The notes: generated from the letters alone by a model not told the origin. 27,667 nt of DNA from Caldifarciminota bacterium (GCA_027025255.1 JALVRC010000151.1:1-27667); one strand, 5' to 3'; counted from the first letter of the stretch, positions 7,670-16,908 are shown. Numbers and translations are program-made.

Positions 7670-8763
7670 GCTATTCTCCTTTCTGAACCAATGTTTAGAA
7701 GAACTCCAGCTGCGAACATGTTGGCAAGTAGAGAAGAACCTCCATAAGATATAAACGGCAATGTTAAACCTGTTGTTGGAAGTATGCCCATTGCAACACC
7801 ACTATGAACAAAAAAATGCAAAAACGTTGAAACTGCAATTGCTGCACCAAGTATCTGAGCATATCGGTCCTTAGATTTCCATGAAAGTTCCAATCCCTTT
7901 ATGAGATAGAAGAAAAAAACACCAGTAAGCACTACAATCCCCAACCAGCCAAGCTCTTCTCCAATAACAGAAAATATAAAATCTGTATGAGGCTGAGGTA
8001 AAAATAGAAATTTTTGTTTACCCTCTCCAAGTCCTACACCCGAGAATCCCCCTGAACCAATTGCTATCCTCGACTGCCTTACCTGATAATTACCATTTGA
8101 AATGAAAGAACTTATGCGCGCCTTAGCATGTGGTAAAACCAGAACAGCCACTATAAAGAGAACAAAACCTACTATTAATATACCTATAAGATACCTGAGC
8201 TTTACCCCACTGATAAACATCACAAAAACTGCTGTAATCGCAATTATAACTGCTGTACCAAGATCAGGCTCTAAAACTATTAAAAGGAGTATTAACCCTA
8301 CAATAAAAGAAGGAGGTAAAACAAACTTCTTAAATGTCTGTGCTTGAGGCTCTCGCGCGCCATAAAATGAAGCAAGATATATAAACACAACCAGCTTTAT
8401 AAATTCTGAAGGCTGCAAAGAAAACGTTGCTATTCTTAACCATCTTGTGGCTCCATACGCTTTTCTCCCTGTAAATATGGTTACTATAAGTACAACAATT
8501 CCTACAAAAAGAAGAACAGGTAAAAGCTTTCTGTATAACTTATAGTTAATTTTAAAACCTATTAAAAATGCTATGATAGCAAATCCAATCCTTATTAACT
8601 GCTCTCTTAAAAAGAATAGTTGATCACCGATTTCACCTCCTTTAACAGTTAGATAAAAGCTACTGGAAAACACCATTATAAGTCCGAAACCCACAAGCGC
8701 CATTATAAGCCCGAACATGCCTTTATCAATCTTTGAGTGTTTTAAAACAATCCTTGAATGCAT
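7666..8763 (-). CDS. ftsW: FtsW, SEDS-family division glycosyltransferase
   Basis: FtsW is a polytopic SEDS peptidoglycan polymerase that works with its cognate class B PBP (FtsI) at the septum. The frame is open from 8844, but the ATG at 8763 is preferred: it is preceded by GGAG at seven-base spacing, removes an atypical N-terminal extension, and gives about 365 residues beginning MHSRIVLKHSKIDKG before the first membrane helix. About ten hydrophobic segments follow. The conserved loop region has NYQVRQSRIAIGSGG, GVGLGEGKQKF and the PQPHTDFIFSVIGEELG motif typical of FtsW/RodA. It overlaps the 3' end of murD by 38 nt and murG by 4 nt. Position between murD and murG identifies FtsW rather than RodA. 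Confidence 0.94.
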   Translation of the reverse strand: MHSRIVLKHSKIDKGMFGLIMALVGFGLIMVFSSSFYLTVKGGEIGDQLFFLREQLIRIGFAIIAFLIGFKINYKLYRKLLPVLLFVGIVVLIVTIFTGRKAYGATRWLRIATFSLQPSEFIKLVVFIYLASFYGAREPQAQTFKKFVLPPSFIVGLILLLIVLEPDLGTAVIIAITAVFVMFISGVKLRYLIGILIVGFVLFIVAVLVLPHAKARISSFISNGNYQVRQSRIAIGSGGFSGVGLGEGKQKFLFLPQPHTDFIFSVIGEELGWLGIVVLTGVFFFYLIKGLELSWKSKDRYAQILGAAIAVSTFLHFFVHSGVAMGILPTTGLTLPFISYGGSSLLANMFAAGVLLNIGSERRIA

Positions 8764-9991
8764 CTCCTCTCTCCATAAAATTGTTAAATTCTCCAAAACT
8801 TGCAAAACCAGGAGCAAACAGTATGGTATCTGTATTCCTGGCAAAATTTAATGCCTGTTTAAGACTTTCACACAGACTATCTACCTTCTTGTAAGGGATA
8901 TGAATATCCTTTAATATCTCTTCAAGCCTATCCTTATTCTCTCCAAAAAGAACAACTGCCTTTACTTTTTTAAATGCCTCAATAACAGGTTTTAATGATA
9001 ATTGCTTTTCCTGCCCACCGGCTATTAAGACTACAGGACTTTCAAAGGCAGACACAGATGCAAGAAGGGCCTCTGGATTCGTACACATTGAATTATTAAT
9101 AACAACCTTCCCATTAATACTGCCAATAAACTCAAGCCTGTGCGGTAACCCGCTAAACGTTTCAATAGCCTGCTCAATCACACTGTCCTCTAACCCTTCC
9201 AGAAAAAATACAATAGAAGCAGCCAGTAGATTTGACTGGTTATGAATACCAGGTAGTTTAAAATGTTTCAAAGAAAAATACCTTTCACCATTAATATATA
9301 CAAAACCGTCTTTTATATAAGCATTTGCCTTATTGAAAAGAGAAAAATTGTAAATATTATCCTTAATAACAAGCTTTTTTAAACGCTCATCATCAAAGTT
9401 TACTATCACCTTCTTTGACAACTGAGCGAGTTTAAGCTTTAATGATATATATTCCTCAAGTGTATGTCTGTTAAGATGATCCTCCTTGATATTCAAAATA
9501 ACACCGTACTCTGGATAAAAACCATCTGAAAACTCTAATTGGAATGTTGATACCTCTATTACATACCTTTCAAATACCCTTCCATGTTCACGCTCAATTA
9601 GAGCCTTTGAGAAAGGCTCACCTGGATATAGATTGCCTCCTACAAAGGTTTGATACTTTTTAGAAAGCACATGCCCTATCAAAGCAGTAGTAGTTGACTT
9701 ACCATTTGTTCCTGTTATAGCAATCACATAAGGAGAACCAAGCTCTCTAAAGGTAAATGCCACTTCGTCTATAACAGGGACAGAATCTTTTATAAATAAC
9801 TGTAAAAGCCTGTGTGTTTCAGGAACACCAGGACTCTTTACAACCTCTGTTATCAAAGATTTGTCTTTTATGTTAAACCTATGTTTATCTATGCTTTTCT
9901 TATCATCATGTATAACATACTCAATACCTTTATGCTCACAGTACTCAATTACATGTCCTGTCGCTCTACCTTTACCAAGAATAAGTATCAT
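8726..9991 (-). CDS. murD: UDP-N-acetylmuramoylalanine--D-glutamate ligase MurD
   Basis: MurD adds D-Glu to UDP-MurNAc-L-Ala in the cytoplasm. The 421 residues have a short N-terminal Rossmann-like domain (ILILGKGRATGH), the ATP loop GTNGKSTTT (94-102), STFQLE (148-153, equivalent to the usual SSFQLE), and KEDHLNRH. Lys185 in YISLKLKL is a candidate for the carbamylated lysine. The motif normally written NDSKATN reads NNSMCTN here (299-305), so the Asp and Lys that usually contact nucleotide or substrate are Asn and Met. The C-terminal domain ends FAPGFASFGEFNNFMERGDAF, as expected. The start codon overlaps mraY by 4 nt. Position and motifs make MurD secure, but the variant motif is worth a check. 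Confidence 0.95.
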   Translation of the reverse strand: MILILGKGRATGHVIEYCEHKGIEYVIHDDKKSIDKHRFNIKDKSLITEVVKSPGVPETHRLLQLFIKDSVPVIDEVAFTFRELGSPYVIAITGTNGKSTTTALIGHVLSKKYQTFVGGNLYPGEPFSKALIEREHGRVFERYVIEVSTFQLEFSDGFYPEYGVILNIKEDHLNRHTLEEYISLKLKLAQLSKKVIVNFDDERLKKLVIKDNIYNFSLFNKANAYIKDGFVYINGERYFSLKHFKLPGIHNQSNLLAASIVFFLEGLEDSVIEQAIETFSGLPHRLEFIGSINGKVVINNSMCTNPEALLASVSAFESPVVLIAGGQEKQLSLKPVIEAFKKVKAVVLFGENKDRLEEILKDIHIPYKKVDSLCESLKQALNFARNTDTILFAPGFASFGEFNNFMERGDAFKDCFKTLKD

Positions 9992-11070
9992 CTTATCTTT
10001 AAGGTTGCTAACCCCATGAGAGCAAGCAAAATCCCAGCGATCCAGAATCTTATCACAACCTTTGATTCCTCAAGCCCTTTAAGTTCAAAATGATGATGAA
10101 TCGGAGCCATTTTCAATATTCTTTTCCCCTTAAAATATTTAAAGCCAATGATTTGTAGTATTACACTCAATACCTCAACTACGAAAACACCGCCAATAAT
10201 ACCAAGTAGAATCTCCTGTTTCAACATTACTGCAACTGCACCTGCAAGCCCACCAAGTGGGAGAGAACCAGTATCTCCCATAAAAATACTTGCAGGATGA
10301 CTGTTATACCATAAAAAGCCTAATAAAGCTCCTACCATACCACTACAAACAACTGTCAACTCCCATACCTTTGGTATAAATATAACATTTAAGTATTCTG
10401 AAAGGAAGTAATGCCCTACAATATATGCAAGAACTGCAAATGCACCAAACATTATAGCAGAGAGCCCTGCAGCTAATCCATCAAGACCATCTGCGAAGTT
10501 AACTGCATTTGCTGAGCCAACAGTTACAAACATCACAAAAGGAATATAAAAAATACCAAGATTAATAACAACGTTTTTAAAAAACAGCAAATTGGTGCTT
10601 GTGGCCAACTGTTTATTAAATGGGTAAAATACTATATATAAACCTACGATTGCAGTAATAATAAAAAGAAGCCCAAACTTAATAGGAATACTGAAACCCT
10701 TCCCTTTTCTGCTTTTTAAAATATCATCAAATAAACCCACAATACCAAATCCCAATATAACAAACATACTCACAAGTACGGAACGGTTTAAAAATTCAGC
10801 CCCTAACAAAAGCCCGAGCAGTATCCCGGAAATTATAAGAAGGCCACCCATTGTCGGAATCCCCTCTTTTTTCTTATGCCTTTCAGGAACATCCTCAGAT
10901 ATATGTTCTTTAAAAGATAACGTGCGTGCAAGCTTGATAAACAATGGGCCCAGAAACATTGTAAATAGTAAGGATATAGTGAACACGAGTGCTGCTCTAA
11001 ATGTTACATACCCCAACACATTAAAAATTACGTGAACCTTTCTTAGAGGATATAGAAGATAAAATATCAC
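9988..11070 (-). CDS. mraY: phospho-N-acetylmuramoyl-pentapeptide transferase MraY
   Basis: MraY is an integral membrane enzyme that transfers phospho-MurNAc-pentapeptide to undecaprenyl phosphate, making lipid I. The 360 residues hold about ten hydrophobic helices. Cytoplasmic active-site motifs are present: a conserved DVPERHKKKEGIPTMGG loop, NFADGLDGLAAG with the catalytic aspartates, NSHPASIFMGDTGSLPLGG, and the histidine motif MAPIHHHFE. Length and start are normal for the family. It shares 4-nt overlaps with both murF and murD, consistent with a single coupled message. Confidence 0.97.
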   Translation of the reverse strand: MIFYLLYPLRKVHVIFNVLGYVTFRAALVFTISLLFTMFLGPLFIKLARTLSFKEHISEDVPERHKKKEGIPTMGGLLIISGILLGLLLGAEFLNRSVLVSMFVILGFGIVGLFDDILKSRKGKGFSIPIKFGLLFIITAIVGLYIVFYPFNKQLATSTNLLFFKNVVINLGIFYIPFVMFVTVGSANAVNFADGLDGLAAGLSAIMFGAFAVLAYIVGHYFLSEYLNVIFIPKVWELTVVCSGMVGALLGFLWYNSHPASIFMGDTGSLPLGGLAGAVAVMLKQEILLGIIGGVFVVEVLSVILQIIGFKYFKGKRILKMAPIHHHFELKGLEESKVVIRFWIAGILLALMGLATLKIR

Positions 11071-12350
11071 AATTCCTCCTTTAAAAGTTCTATAAGTTCA
11101 TTAAGATTAAATGCATGAGAGCCTTTTATATAGATATAATCATCTGCTTTTACATGCTTTCTTAACCATTGATAAGCCTCATTTATATCTTTAACATGGA
11201 TACTTTTTCCATTATCTGGATAAATCCCTTTTTTATCTATAAAAATTACTTTATCACAGTATTGAGCAGCATAAGATGATACCTCTTTATGCATTTTCTT
11301 TTCGTATACCCCCAGTTCCAGCATAGGAGCAAGTACACAAATTTTTCTTTCTGTTAAATAAAACAGTGATTCTAACCCATCCAGAATACTCTCTACAGAA
11401 GCGTTATACGAATCATCAATCACGGAAAACTTCCCTCTTAATATCTGGCCTCTTCCCTTAAGAAGTTTAAAATCCCTTAAATACCTTATTTTATCAATAT
11501 CTTTACCGAGTAAAACAAGTAGCGACATAACCCCAAAGGCATTTCTTAGTATCCCTTTCCTGAAACTATTTAAGCAATACTCCTGCTGATTAAACCAGAA
11601 TTTGCACCCCCTTGAGGAGCAATTAAAAGCCTCTGGTCTAAAAGTCCCATAGTTTAATCCAAACCCAATAATATCCTTACCAACGTATTTTCTCAAAACG
11701 GCATCATCTGCATTGATACTGCCACCATTTTTAAGTATCTTTACCTTTTCCTCGGCAATTGCAGTTTTATCCCCAAGACCTTCAGCATGAACACTCCCAA
11801 CACCTGTAACAATTCCAATATCTGGTTCTACTATATCTATAAGCCTATCCATTTCTCCTTTTTCGCTAATCCCCATTTCCACAATAAGTATGCCTTTCTT
11901 ATAAGGATTATTAAGTAATGTAAGACTTACTCCATAAATATTATTAAAATTTTTTTCTGAACGAAATACCTCTTTACTATCTTTTGCAAGAACCTTATAG
12001 AGCATCTCTCTTGTTGTTGTTTTACCAAAACTCCCTGTAATTCCCAGGACTGTGCCTTTGAAACTATACCTTGCATACTTTGCAAGATTTAAAAAACTTT
12101 CAAAGGTATTATCAACTATGATATACGGAAAAGGAGTGTTAACAGGCCTTTCAACTACAAAAGCCACAGCACCCTTATTAAACGCATCATGAATATAATC
12201 GTGCCCATCCTTTTCTCTTTTAATAGCAAAGAAAACATCTCCTTTTTTAATTCTTCTTGAATCTATCTCAACACCATGTACTTGTATATTCTCATCATTG
12301 TATAATCTACCATTAAGTATCTGTACAAGTTCCTTAAGACTAAATTCCAT
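11067..12350 (-). CDS. murF: UDP-MurNAc-tripeptide--D-Ala-D-Ala ligase MurF
   Basis: MurF adds the D-Ala-D-Ala dipeptide to UDP-MurNAc-tripeptide. The frame extends to 12383, but ATG 12350 is preferred: AAAGGAGG lies seven bases upstream and the product then begins MEFSLKELVQILNGRL, as usual for MurF. The product is about 427 residues. Motifs include the N-terminal uridine-binding domain with VEIDSRRIKKGDVFFAI, the ATP loop GSFGKTTTREML, the EMGISEKGEM segment and DDSYNASVESILDGLE. It overlaps murE by 11 nt and mraY by 4 nt. No D-Ala-D-Ala ligase is encoded in this cluster, so the dipeptide must be supplied by a gene elsewhere. Confidence 0.95.
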   Translation of the reverse strand: MEFSLKELVQILNGRLYNDENIQVHGVEIDSRRIKKGDVFFAIKREKDGHDYIHDAFNKGAVAFVVERPVNTPFPYIIVDNTFESFLNLAKYARYSFKGTVLGITGSFGKTTTREMLYKVLAKDSKEVFRSEKNFNNIYGVSLTLLNNPYKKGILIVEMGISEKGEMDRLIDIVEPDIGIVTGVGSVHAEGLGDKTAIAEEKVKILKNGGSINADDAVLRKYVGKDIIGFGLNYGTFRPEAFNCSSRGCKFWFNQQEYCLNSFRKGILRNAFGVMSLLVLLGKDIDKIRYLRDFKLLKGRGQILRGKFSVIDDSYNASVESILDGLESLFYLTERKICVLAPMLELGVYEKKMHKEVSSYAAQYCDKVIFIDKKGIYPDNGKSIHVKDINEAYQWLRKHVKADDYIYIKGSHAFNLNELIELLKEEL

Positions 12351-13755
12351 CTGCTGCCTCCTTTGCGACTTCATAATCATCAAAATGGTATTTCTTCTCT
12401 CCTATTATCTGATAGCTCTCGTGTCCTTTGCCTGCGATTAAAACAACATCGCCTTTTCTGGCCTCCTTTATAGCTTCATAAATAGCTTCTTTCCTGTTTT
12501 CAATAACCCTTACATTATCCAGATTAATCCCTTTTACAATTTCTTCAATAATTTTTAAAGGATCTTCTGTCCTCGGATTATCACTCGTAACAAATACAAG
12601 ATCGCTTAACTTTTTAGCAATGCTCCCCATCAAAGGCCTTTTCTTTTTATCCCTATCTCCGCCACAACCAAAAACAGTAATAACCCTCTTATCTGTAATG
12701 TTTCTTACAGTAACAATTGCATTCTTTAAGGCATCAGGAGTATGTGCATAATCTATATATATACCAATACCCTTTTTATTGGGAACACTATCAAGCCTTC
12801 CCCTCACTCTTATGCTTTCTGCCAACGCATTCTTTATGCTCTCTTTGTTAAGACCTAAACTCCTTGTTGTCGCATAAGCAGCAAGTATGTTGTATGCATT
12901 ATACTCTCCTACAAGATTACTTGAAATAAACTCGCCTTCTATCTCCAATCTTAGTCCTGAAATACCATTATACAGCACCTTACCTTTTATATTTCCTCTT
13001 TTAAGGCCATACGTTATAACATTTTTTGAAAGAGTTGAAAAAAACTCACCATGCGGATCATCCAGATTAACTATTGAGACACCATTGGCAGTAAGATTTT
13101 TAAAAAGTTTTGCCTTTGTATTCTTATAATCTTCCATGCTTTTATGAAAGTCAAGATGATCCTGAGTTAGATTGGTATAAACAGCCCTTAAGAATTTCAA
13201 ATGCTTTACTCTTTTTAAAGCAAGACTATGAGAAGAAACCTCCATAACAACATATTCAACCCCCTTCTCAACCATCCTATTTAAAATGTTATATAGGATA
13301 GGAGGACTGGGGGTTGTAAAGACCCCATCTGTCCACTCTTCTCCATCAAAATATTGAATTGTTCCTATCAGACCTACCTTAAAGCTTTTTTCAAGAATAT
13401 GTTTTATCAAAAAGGATGTTGTTGTTTTACCATTTGTGCCTGTTATACCAATTATTTTTAAAAGCTTCTGTGGTTCTTTATAAAACTTCATACTCATGTA
13501 TGAAAGTGCATCCTGTATATCATTTACTAAAATTAGTGGTATATTCTCAATATAATTATCAGAAACAATCAGATTGGCTCCCCTCTTAAGCGCGTGTTCT
13601 ATATAATCTCTGCCGTCTCTTTTTTCTCCCTTTAAAGAGAAAAAGACGTATCCGTTGTTAATCTTTCTGGAATCTGTGGATAACCCTTTAATAGATAAAT
13701 TCTCCTTCACATTATACAGTTTGTAATCTGTTTTAATCAACTCTTTAAGAAGCAT
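12340..13755 (-). CDS. murE: UDP-MurNAc-L-Ala-D-Glu--meso-DAP ligase MurE
   Basis: MurE adds the third stem-peptide residue. The 471-residue product has the N-terminal motif STDSRKINNGYVFFSLKG, the ATP loop GTNGKTTTSFLI, EVSSHSLALKRV, NLTQDHLDFH and the C-terminal specificity motif DNPRTEDP. DNPR is the signature of meso-diaminopimelate enzymes, as opposed to lysine-adding ones, so the cell wall is predicted to be meso-DAP type. The ATG is preceded by AGGAGA at suitable spacing. It follows ftsI after a 29-nt gap, one of the few non-overlapping junctions in the cluster, and its last codons overlap the murF start. Confidence 0.97.
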   Translation of the reverse strand: MLLKELIKTDYKLYNVKENLSIKGLSTDSRKINNGYVFFSLKGEKRDGRDYIEHALKRGANLIVSDNYIENIPLILVNDIQDALSYMSMKFYKEPQKLLKIIGITGTNGKTTTSFLIKHILEKSFKVGLIGTIQYFDGEEWTDGVFTTPSPPILYNILNRMVEKGVEYVVMEVSSHSLALKRVKHLKFLRAVYTNLTQDHLDFHKSMEDYKNTKAKLFKNLTANGVSIVNLDDPHGEFFSTLSKNVITYGLKRGNIKGKVLYNGISGLRLEIEGEFISSNLVGEYNAYNILAAYATTRSLGLNKESIKNALAESIRVRGRLDSVPNKKGIGIYIDYAHTPDALKNAIVTVRNITDKRVITVFGCGGDRDKKKRPLMGSIAKKLSDLVFVTSDNPRTEDPLKIIEEIVKGINLDNVRVIENRKEAIYEAIKEARKGDVVLIAGKGHESYQIIGEKKYHFDDYEVAKEAADGI

Positions 13756-13784
13756 ACTCTATCTCCTGAATACCGAAAGCATAC

Positions 13785-15470
13785 TTATAAATCATTTTTC
13801 AATCTCCTGTAATATGGTAATAATAGTATTCTTTCTGCAATACGTTTAAAAACAGGTACTGACACCTGACTTGCATAAGCAGGAGGATTAGGCTCTTCAA
13901 TAACAACCACAATTAAAATCTCTGCACTATCTTTAGGAAAATATCCAACAAAAGAATCTACAAGATGGGCAGAAGAATAGCCAATATTACGAATAGGCTT
14001 CTGTGCTGTACCTGTTTTCCCGCATATTTCAACACCTTTAATCCTTGCTCCTTTAGCAGTTCCCTTTTCAACAACATCCATTAAAATCTCACTCATAACC
14101 TTTGCTACATGCTCACTAAAAACCCTTCTTGAAAAGGACTTCCTTTCTTTGTCTATCCCGTTTACACCTGTTCCTCTTACTATAAAAGGTCTTAAAAGAA
14201 CCCCATTGTTAGCAAATACAGTATACATTTGAGCCAACTGTAAAGCTGTCAAAGCAATACCCTGTCCAAAACCATTATTTGCAAGAGTAAGCTCTGTTAA
14301 TTTACCTTCACTCATTAATTTTCCATTCGCTTCTCCGGGCAAAGAAATCCCAGTTATTGAACCAAGGCCACACAAAACAGCATAGTTATGAAAATTCTTA
14401 GCACCAAGCCTTAATGCCAGGCGCGCAGCTCCTATATTACTGGAATGAATAAATACGTCAGCAAAACTTAACCTATCTGTTGCATGTACATCTTTAATTC
14501 TTCTTTTCCCTATGATAAAAACCGGTCCGGTTGGGATTGTTTCAGTTAATTGAGCCAGTCTTTCTTCCAAGACACTGGCTCCTATTAAAGGCTTAAAAAC
14601 AGAACCCGGTTCAAATTCATTACTAATTGCTCCTAATTTATATCTTTCCTCATTATATCTTTTAAAATGTTCAGGGTCAAAATCAGGATAATCCACAATA
14701 CCTAAAATTTCTCCTGAACGTGGATTAAGTACAACTACATAACCTATTTTTGCTTTCCACTCTAAGACCCCTTTACTTAATTCCTCGTAAATAATCTTCT
14801 GGATATCCATATCTATTGTAAGAAATACGTTCTTACCGTTCTCTGGAAGTTCTTCAGGATATGCAGGGAAAGGATATCCTACACCAAGCGGGTTTTTAAG
14901 ATATAAAGCCCAACCTGATTTACCTTTAAGCAATTTATCATATTCATACTCTATCCCATACATACCTTTATGCTCTGAACCGACAAATCCCAGGACACTC
15001 GCTAATGTATCTGCATAAGGATAATGTCTTTTAGCTTCATCTACAAATCCAATAGCATTAGAAAGATAACTCTTCTTAATATCTTTTTCCAGCCTCTCTG
15101 CTGTCTTCATATTTATTTTTCGTTTAAGCCAGAAAAATTTCTTATGTGAACGGATTTTTTTTGCTATCTCGCCTTCTGTTCCCAGACCATACTTGTTAAG
15201 TATTTTTACTGCCCTTGGAATCTTTTTTAAATACTGAGGCAGGATATAAACAGACCTTCTTCTCTCCTCAACAATCAATGGTCTTAAAAATCTATCAAAT
15301 ATCCCCCCTCTCTTTGGTAAAAGCTCTATCCGTTCTTCATGCATTTTTTTTGCCTTTTTTGCATAACGAGGACCTAATACAATTTGCAGATAAAATGCAT
15401 AGGAAATAATTATTAACCCAAGAAATCCCATAAAACCCACAACAAAACTCAACCTATTTTTAATCTTCAT
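13785..15470 (-). CDS. ftsI: FtsI/PBP3-type septal transpeptidase (class B PBP)
   Basis: This is a class B penicillin-binding protein: a periplasmic DD-transpeptidase anchored by one N-terminal helix that cross-links septal peptidoglycan with FtsW. The frame can begin at 15494, but the in-frame ATG at 15470 gives a more usual short basic N-terminus (MKIKNRLSF) before the helix; the start choice is uncertain. The dimerisation-domain motif KRGGIFDRFLRPL follows the helix. The three transpeptidase motifs are intact (numbered from 15494): SVFK 298-301 with catalytic Ser, SSN 351-353, and KTGTAQ 493-498. At about 561 residues the length is ordinary, and no PASTA domain is present. It sits between ftsL and murE in the canonical order. 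Confidence 0.95.
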   Translation of the reverse strand: MKIKNRLSFVVGFMGFLGLIIISYAFYLQIVLGPRYAKKAKKMHEERIELLPKRGGIFDRFLRPLIVEERRRSVYILPQYLKKIPRAVKILNKYGLGTEGEIAKKIRSHKKFFWLKRKINMKTAERLEKDIKKSYLSNAIGFVDEAKRHYPYADTLASVLGFVGSEHKGMYGIEYEYDKLLKGKSGWALYLKNPLGVGYPFPAYPEELPENGKNVFLTIDMDIQKIIYEELSKGVLEWKAKIGYVVVLNPRSGEILGIVDYPDFDPEHFKRYNEERYKLGAISNEFEPGSVFKPLIGASVLEERLAQLTETIPTGPVFIIGKRRIKDVHATDRLSFADVFIHSSNIGAARLALRLGAKNFHNYAVLCGLGSITGISLPGEANGKLMSEGKLTELTLANNGFGQGIALTALQLAQMYTVFANNGVLLRPFIVRGTGVNGIDKERKSFSRRVFSEHVAKVMSEILMDVVEKGTAKGARIKGVEICGKTGTAQKPIRNIGYSSAHLVDSFVGYFPKDSAEILIVVVIEEPNPPAYASQVSVPVFKRIAERILLLPYYRRLKNDL

Positions 15471-15741
15471 GTAAACTGTCTGTCTCCTCATCAACTCTGA
15501 TTTTCTTAAATATATTTGTAAACAACAGTCTTCTACTCAACTCTACGCGTAATCTATCATTTTCCATTGTCAATATATCACACATTTTCCGATAGTTAAC
15601 CACTCTTTGCATGGACACAAACGATAAAGAACGAACCCATACATAAAACAGAAGAACAATAATAAAAATCACAAGCCAACCAATAAATTTAAATCCACTC
15701 TTTTCCTTACTGTATCCCTCAATATAGTTGTAATGTTTCAT
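15460..15741 (-). CDS. ftsL: FtsL-like small bitopic division protein
   Basis: A 93-residue protein in the position normally held by ftsL, between rsmH and ftsI. It has a short cytoplasmic N-terminus, one membrane helix (about 20-37, FIGWLVIFIIVLLFYVWV), and a periplasmic segment predicted to form a coiled coil (about 45-75, with MENDRLRVEL in the helix), the architecture of FtsL. Sequence conservation in this family is poor, so the call rests on position, size and topology. FtsL joins FtsB and FtsQ in a complex that activates FtsWI; no ftsQ or ftsB is seen in this window. The start codon overlaps rsmH by 4 nt. Confidence 0.75.
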   Translation of the reverse strand: MKHYNYIEGYSKEKSGFKFIGWLVIFIIVLLFYVWVRSLSFVSMQRVVNYRKMCDILTMENDRLRVELSRRLLFTNIFKKIRVDEETDSLHED

Positions 15742-16592
15742 ATCTTTTGTGCTGCCCTTAATCTGGCACTTCTTGCAGCTCTATTGTTTAAGACTTCTTC
15801 TCTTTCAGGTTTTATTCCTTTTTTATATATTTCTTGCCACGAACTCTTTTTAAAAAATTCCTTTACTATCTTATCCTCTTTTGAATGATACGTAATAAAA
15901 ACTGCTACTCCTGATTTCTTTACTGTCTTATCATTATCAAGGCATTCAAGCAACGATGAAAGCTCTGTAAACTCTCTATTTACAGCTATTCTTAAAGCCT
16001 GAAAAACCCTTGCAAAAATCCTTCTTCCTCTAACATACTTTTCAAGTAAAGACCTCAATTCCGAAGCATATCTGGGTTTATACTTTTTTATAATATTTGC
16101 AATATAAAAGCCATGTGAAAGATCGCCATACTCTTTCAAAATATTCGCAAGCTGACCTGTATTAAGTCTTGCTATAAGACTTACTGCTGTTTCACCTTCC
16201 TTATCCATTCTTAAATCAAGATAAGCATCTTCATTATATGAAAACCCACGCATGCTTTTTAACTGGTGGGATGAAACACCTAAATCAGCAAGAATCCCAT
16301 CAACAGGAGTTTTAATAATATTACACAATTCTGAAAATCTAACATTATAAAGCTCAATTCTTTCCTTATCTGAAAAATTCTTTCTAAAGTTTGATATAGC
16401 ATCAGGATCTCTATCAATACCTATAATTCTCATCTGTGGATACGAATCAAGCAGCTCCCGACTATGACCACCACCACCAAAAGTTGCATCAACTATAACT
16501 CCATTTGCTACCATTCTAAACAGCTCTTTGACTTCTTTACAAAATACCGGAATATGATATTCATACTGCTTTTCTTGTCTCACATTCATCAT
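15738..16592 (-). CDS. rsmH: 16S rRNA (cytosine-1402 N4)-methyltransferase RsmH (MraW)
   Basis: RsmH uses S-adenosylmethionine to methylate N4 of C1402 in the 16S rRNA P-site. The frame is open from 16655, but the paired ATGs at 16592 and 16589 give the normal N-terminus (MMNVRQEKQYEYHIPVFCKEV). The SAM-binding motif VDATFGGGGHSRELL is followed by IGIDRDPDAI and by the family signature ILADLGVSSHQLKSMRGFS. The C-terminus has FITYHSKEDKIVKEFFK and NNRAARSARLRAA. Its 5' end overlaps the STAS gene by 32 nt and its 3' end overlaps ftsL by 4 nt. No strong Shine-Dalgarno is visible, so translation probably depends on coupling to the STAS gene. Confidence 0.95.
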   Translation of the reverse strand: MMNVRQEKQYEYHIPVFCKEVKELFRMVANGVIVDATFGGGGHSRELLDSYPQMRIIGIDRDPDAISNFRKNFSDKERIELYNVRFSELCNIIKTPVDGILADLGVSSHQLKSMRGFSYNEDAYLDLRMDKEGETAVSLIARLNTGQLANILKEYGDLSHGFYIANIIKKYKPRYASELRSLLEKYVRGRRIFARVFQALRIAVNREFTELSSLLECLDNDKTVKKSGVAVFITYHSKEDKIVKEFFKKSSWQEIYKKGIKPEREEVLNNRAARSARLRAAQKI

Positions 16593-16908
16593 GCAACACC
16601 ACAATATCCTTAAGAACCTCAAACTCACTGAGTCCTGCAAGAGATAAAAGATCATATATATCTTTTCTTACGTTCGTAAACCTTAAAACTCCACCTTCAC
16701 TTGAATAAAATCTCTCAATCCTTGAAAGACCTTCAAGACTATCAAGTTTTATATACTCTAATTCTTTTACATCCAGAATTGGTAAATTGCCATACTCTCT
16801 AAAAAGTGTTACTATTCTTTCTTCCAGTCTAACAACATCTGATTTCCTTAAGATACCCTCAAGGAAAATGATATACCCATTACTATATTCTCTGCTTTTA
16901 ATCTTCAT
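16561..16908 (-). CDS. STAS-domain protein inside the dcw cluster
   Basis: This 115-residue, single-domain protein resembles the SpoIIAA/anti-sigma-factor-antagonist STAS fold: an N-terminal strand pair (IKSREYSNGYIIFLEG), a helix with ERIVTLFREYG, a buried strand LPILDVKELEYI, then LDSLEGLSRIERF, then GGVLRFTNV and a final helix DIYDLLSLAGL. Asp56-Ser57 occupy the place where family members have the phosphorylatable serine of the DSSGL motif, so phospho-switching is possible but unproven. It overlaps mraZ by 11 nt and rsmH by 32 nt, so it is co-translated with core division genes. A STAS gene between mraZ and rsmH is not part of the standard cluster. It may respond to a partner kinase or sigma-regulatory protein elsewhere. 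Family assignment is probable; function is unknown. Confidence 0.7.
   Translation of the reverse strand: MKIKSREYSNGYIIFLEGILRKSDVVRLEERIVTLFREYGNLPILDVKELEYIKLDSLEGLSRIERFYSSEGGVLRFTNVRKDIYDLLSLAGLSEFEVLKDIVVLHDECETRKAV

Noticed and set aside
8764..8844. N-terminal extension of FtsW
   Set aside because: The extra residues precede a better-positioned ATG with a ribosome binding site, overlap murD, and are not typical of FtsW.
16593..16655. N-terminal extension of RsmH
   Set aside because: It lies inside the STAS gene and is unlike RsmH N-termini; the paired ATGs at 16592/16589 fit the family.
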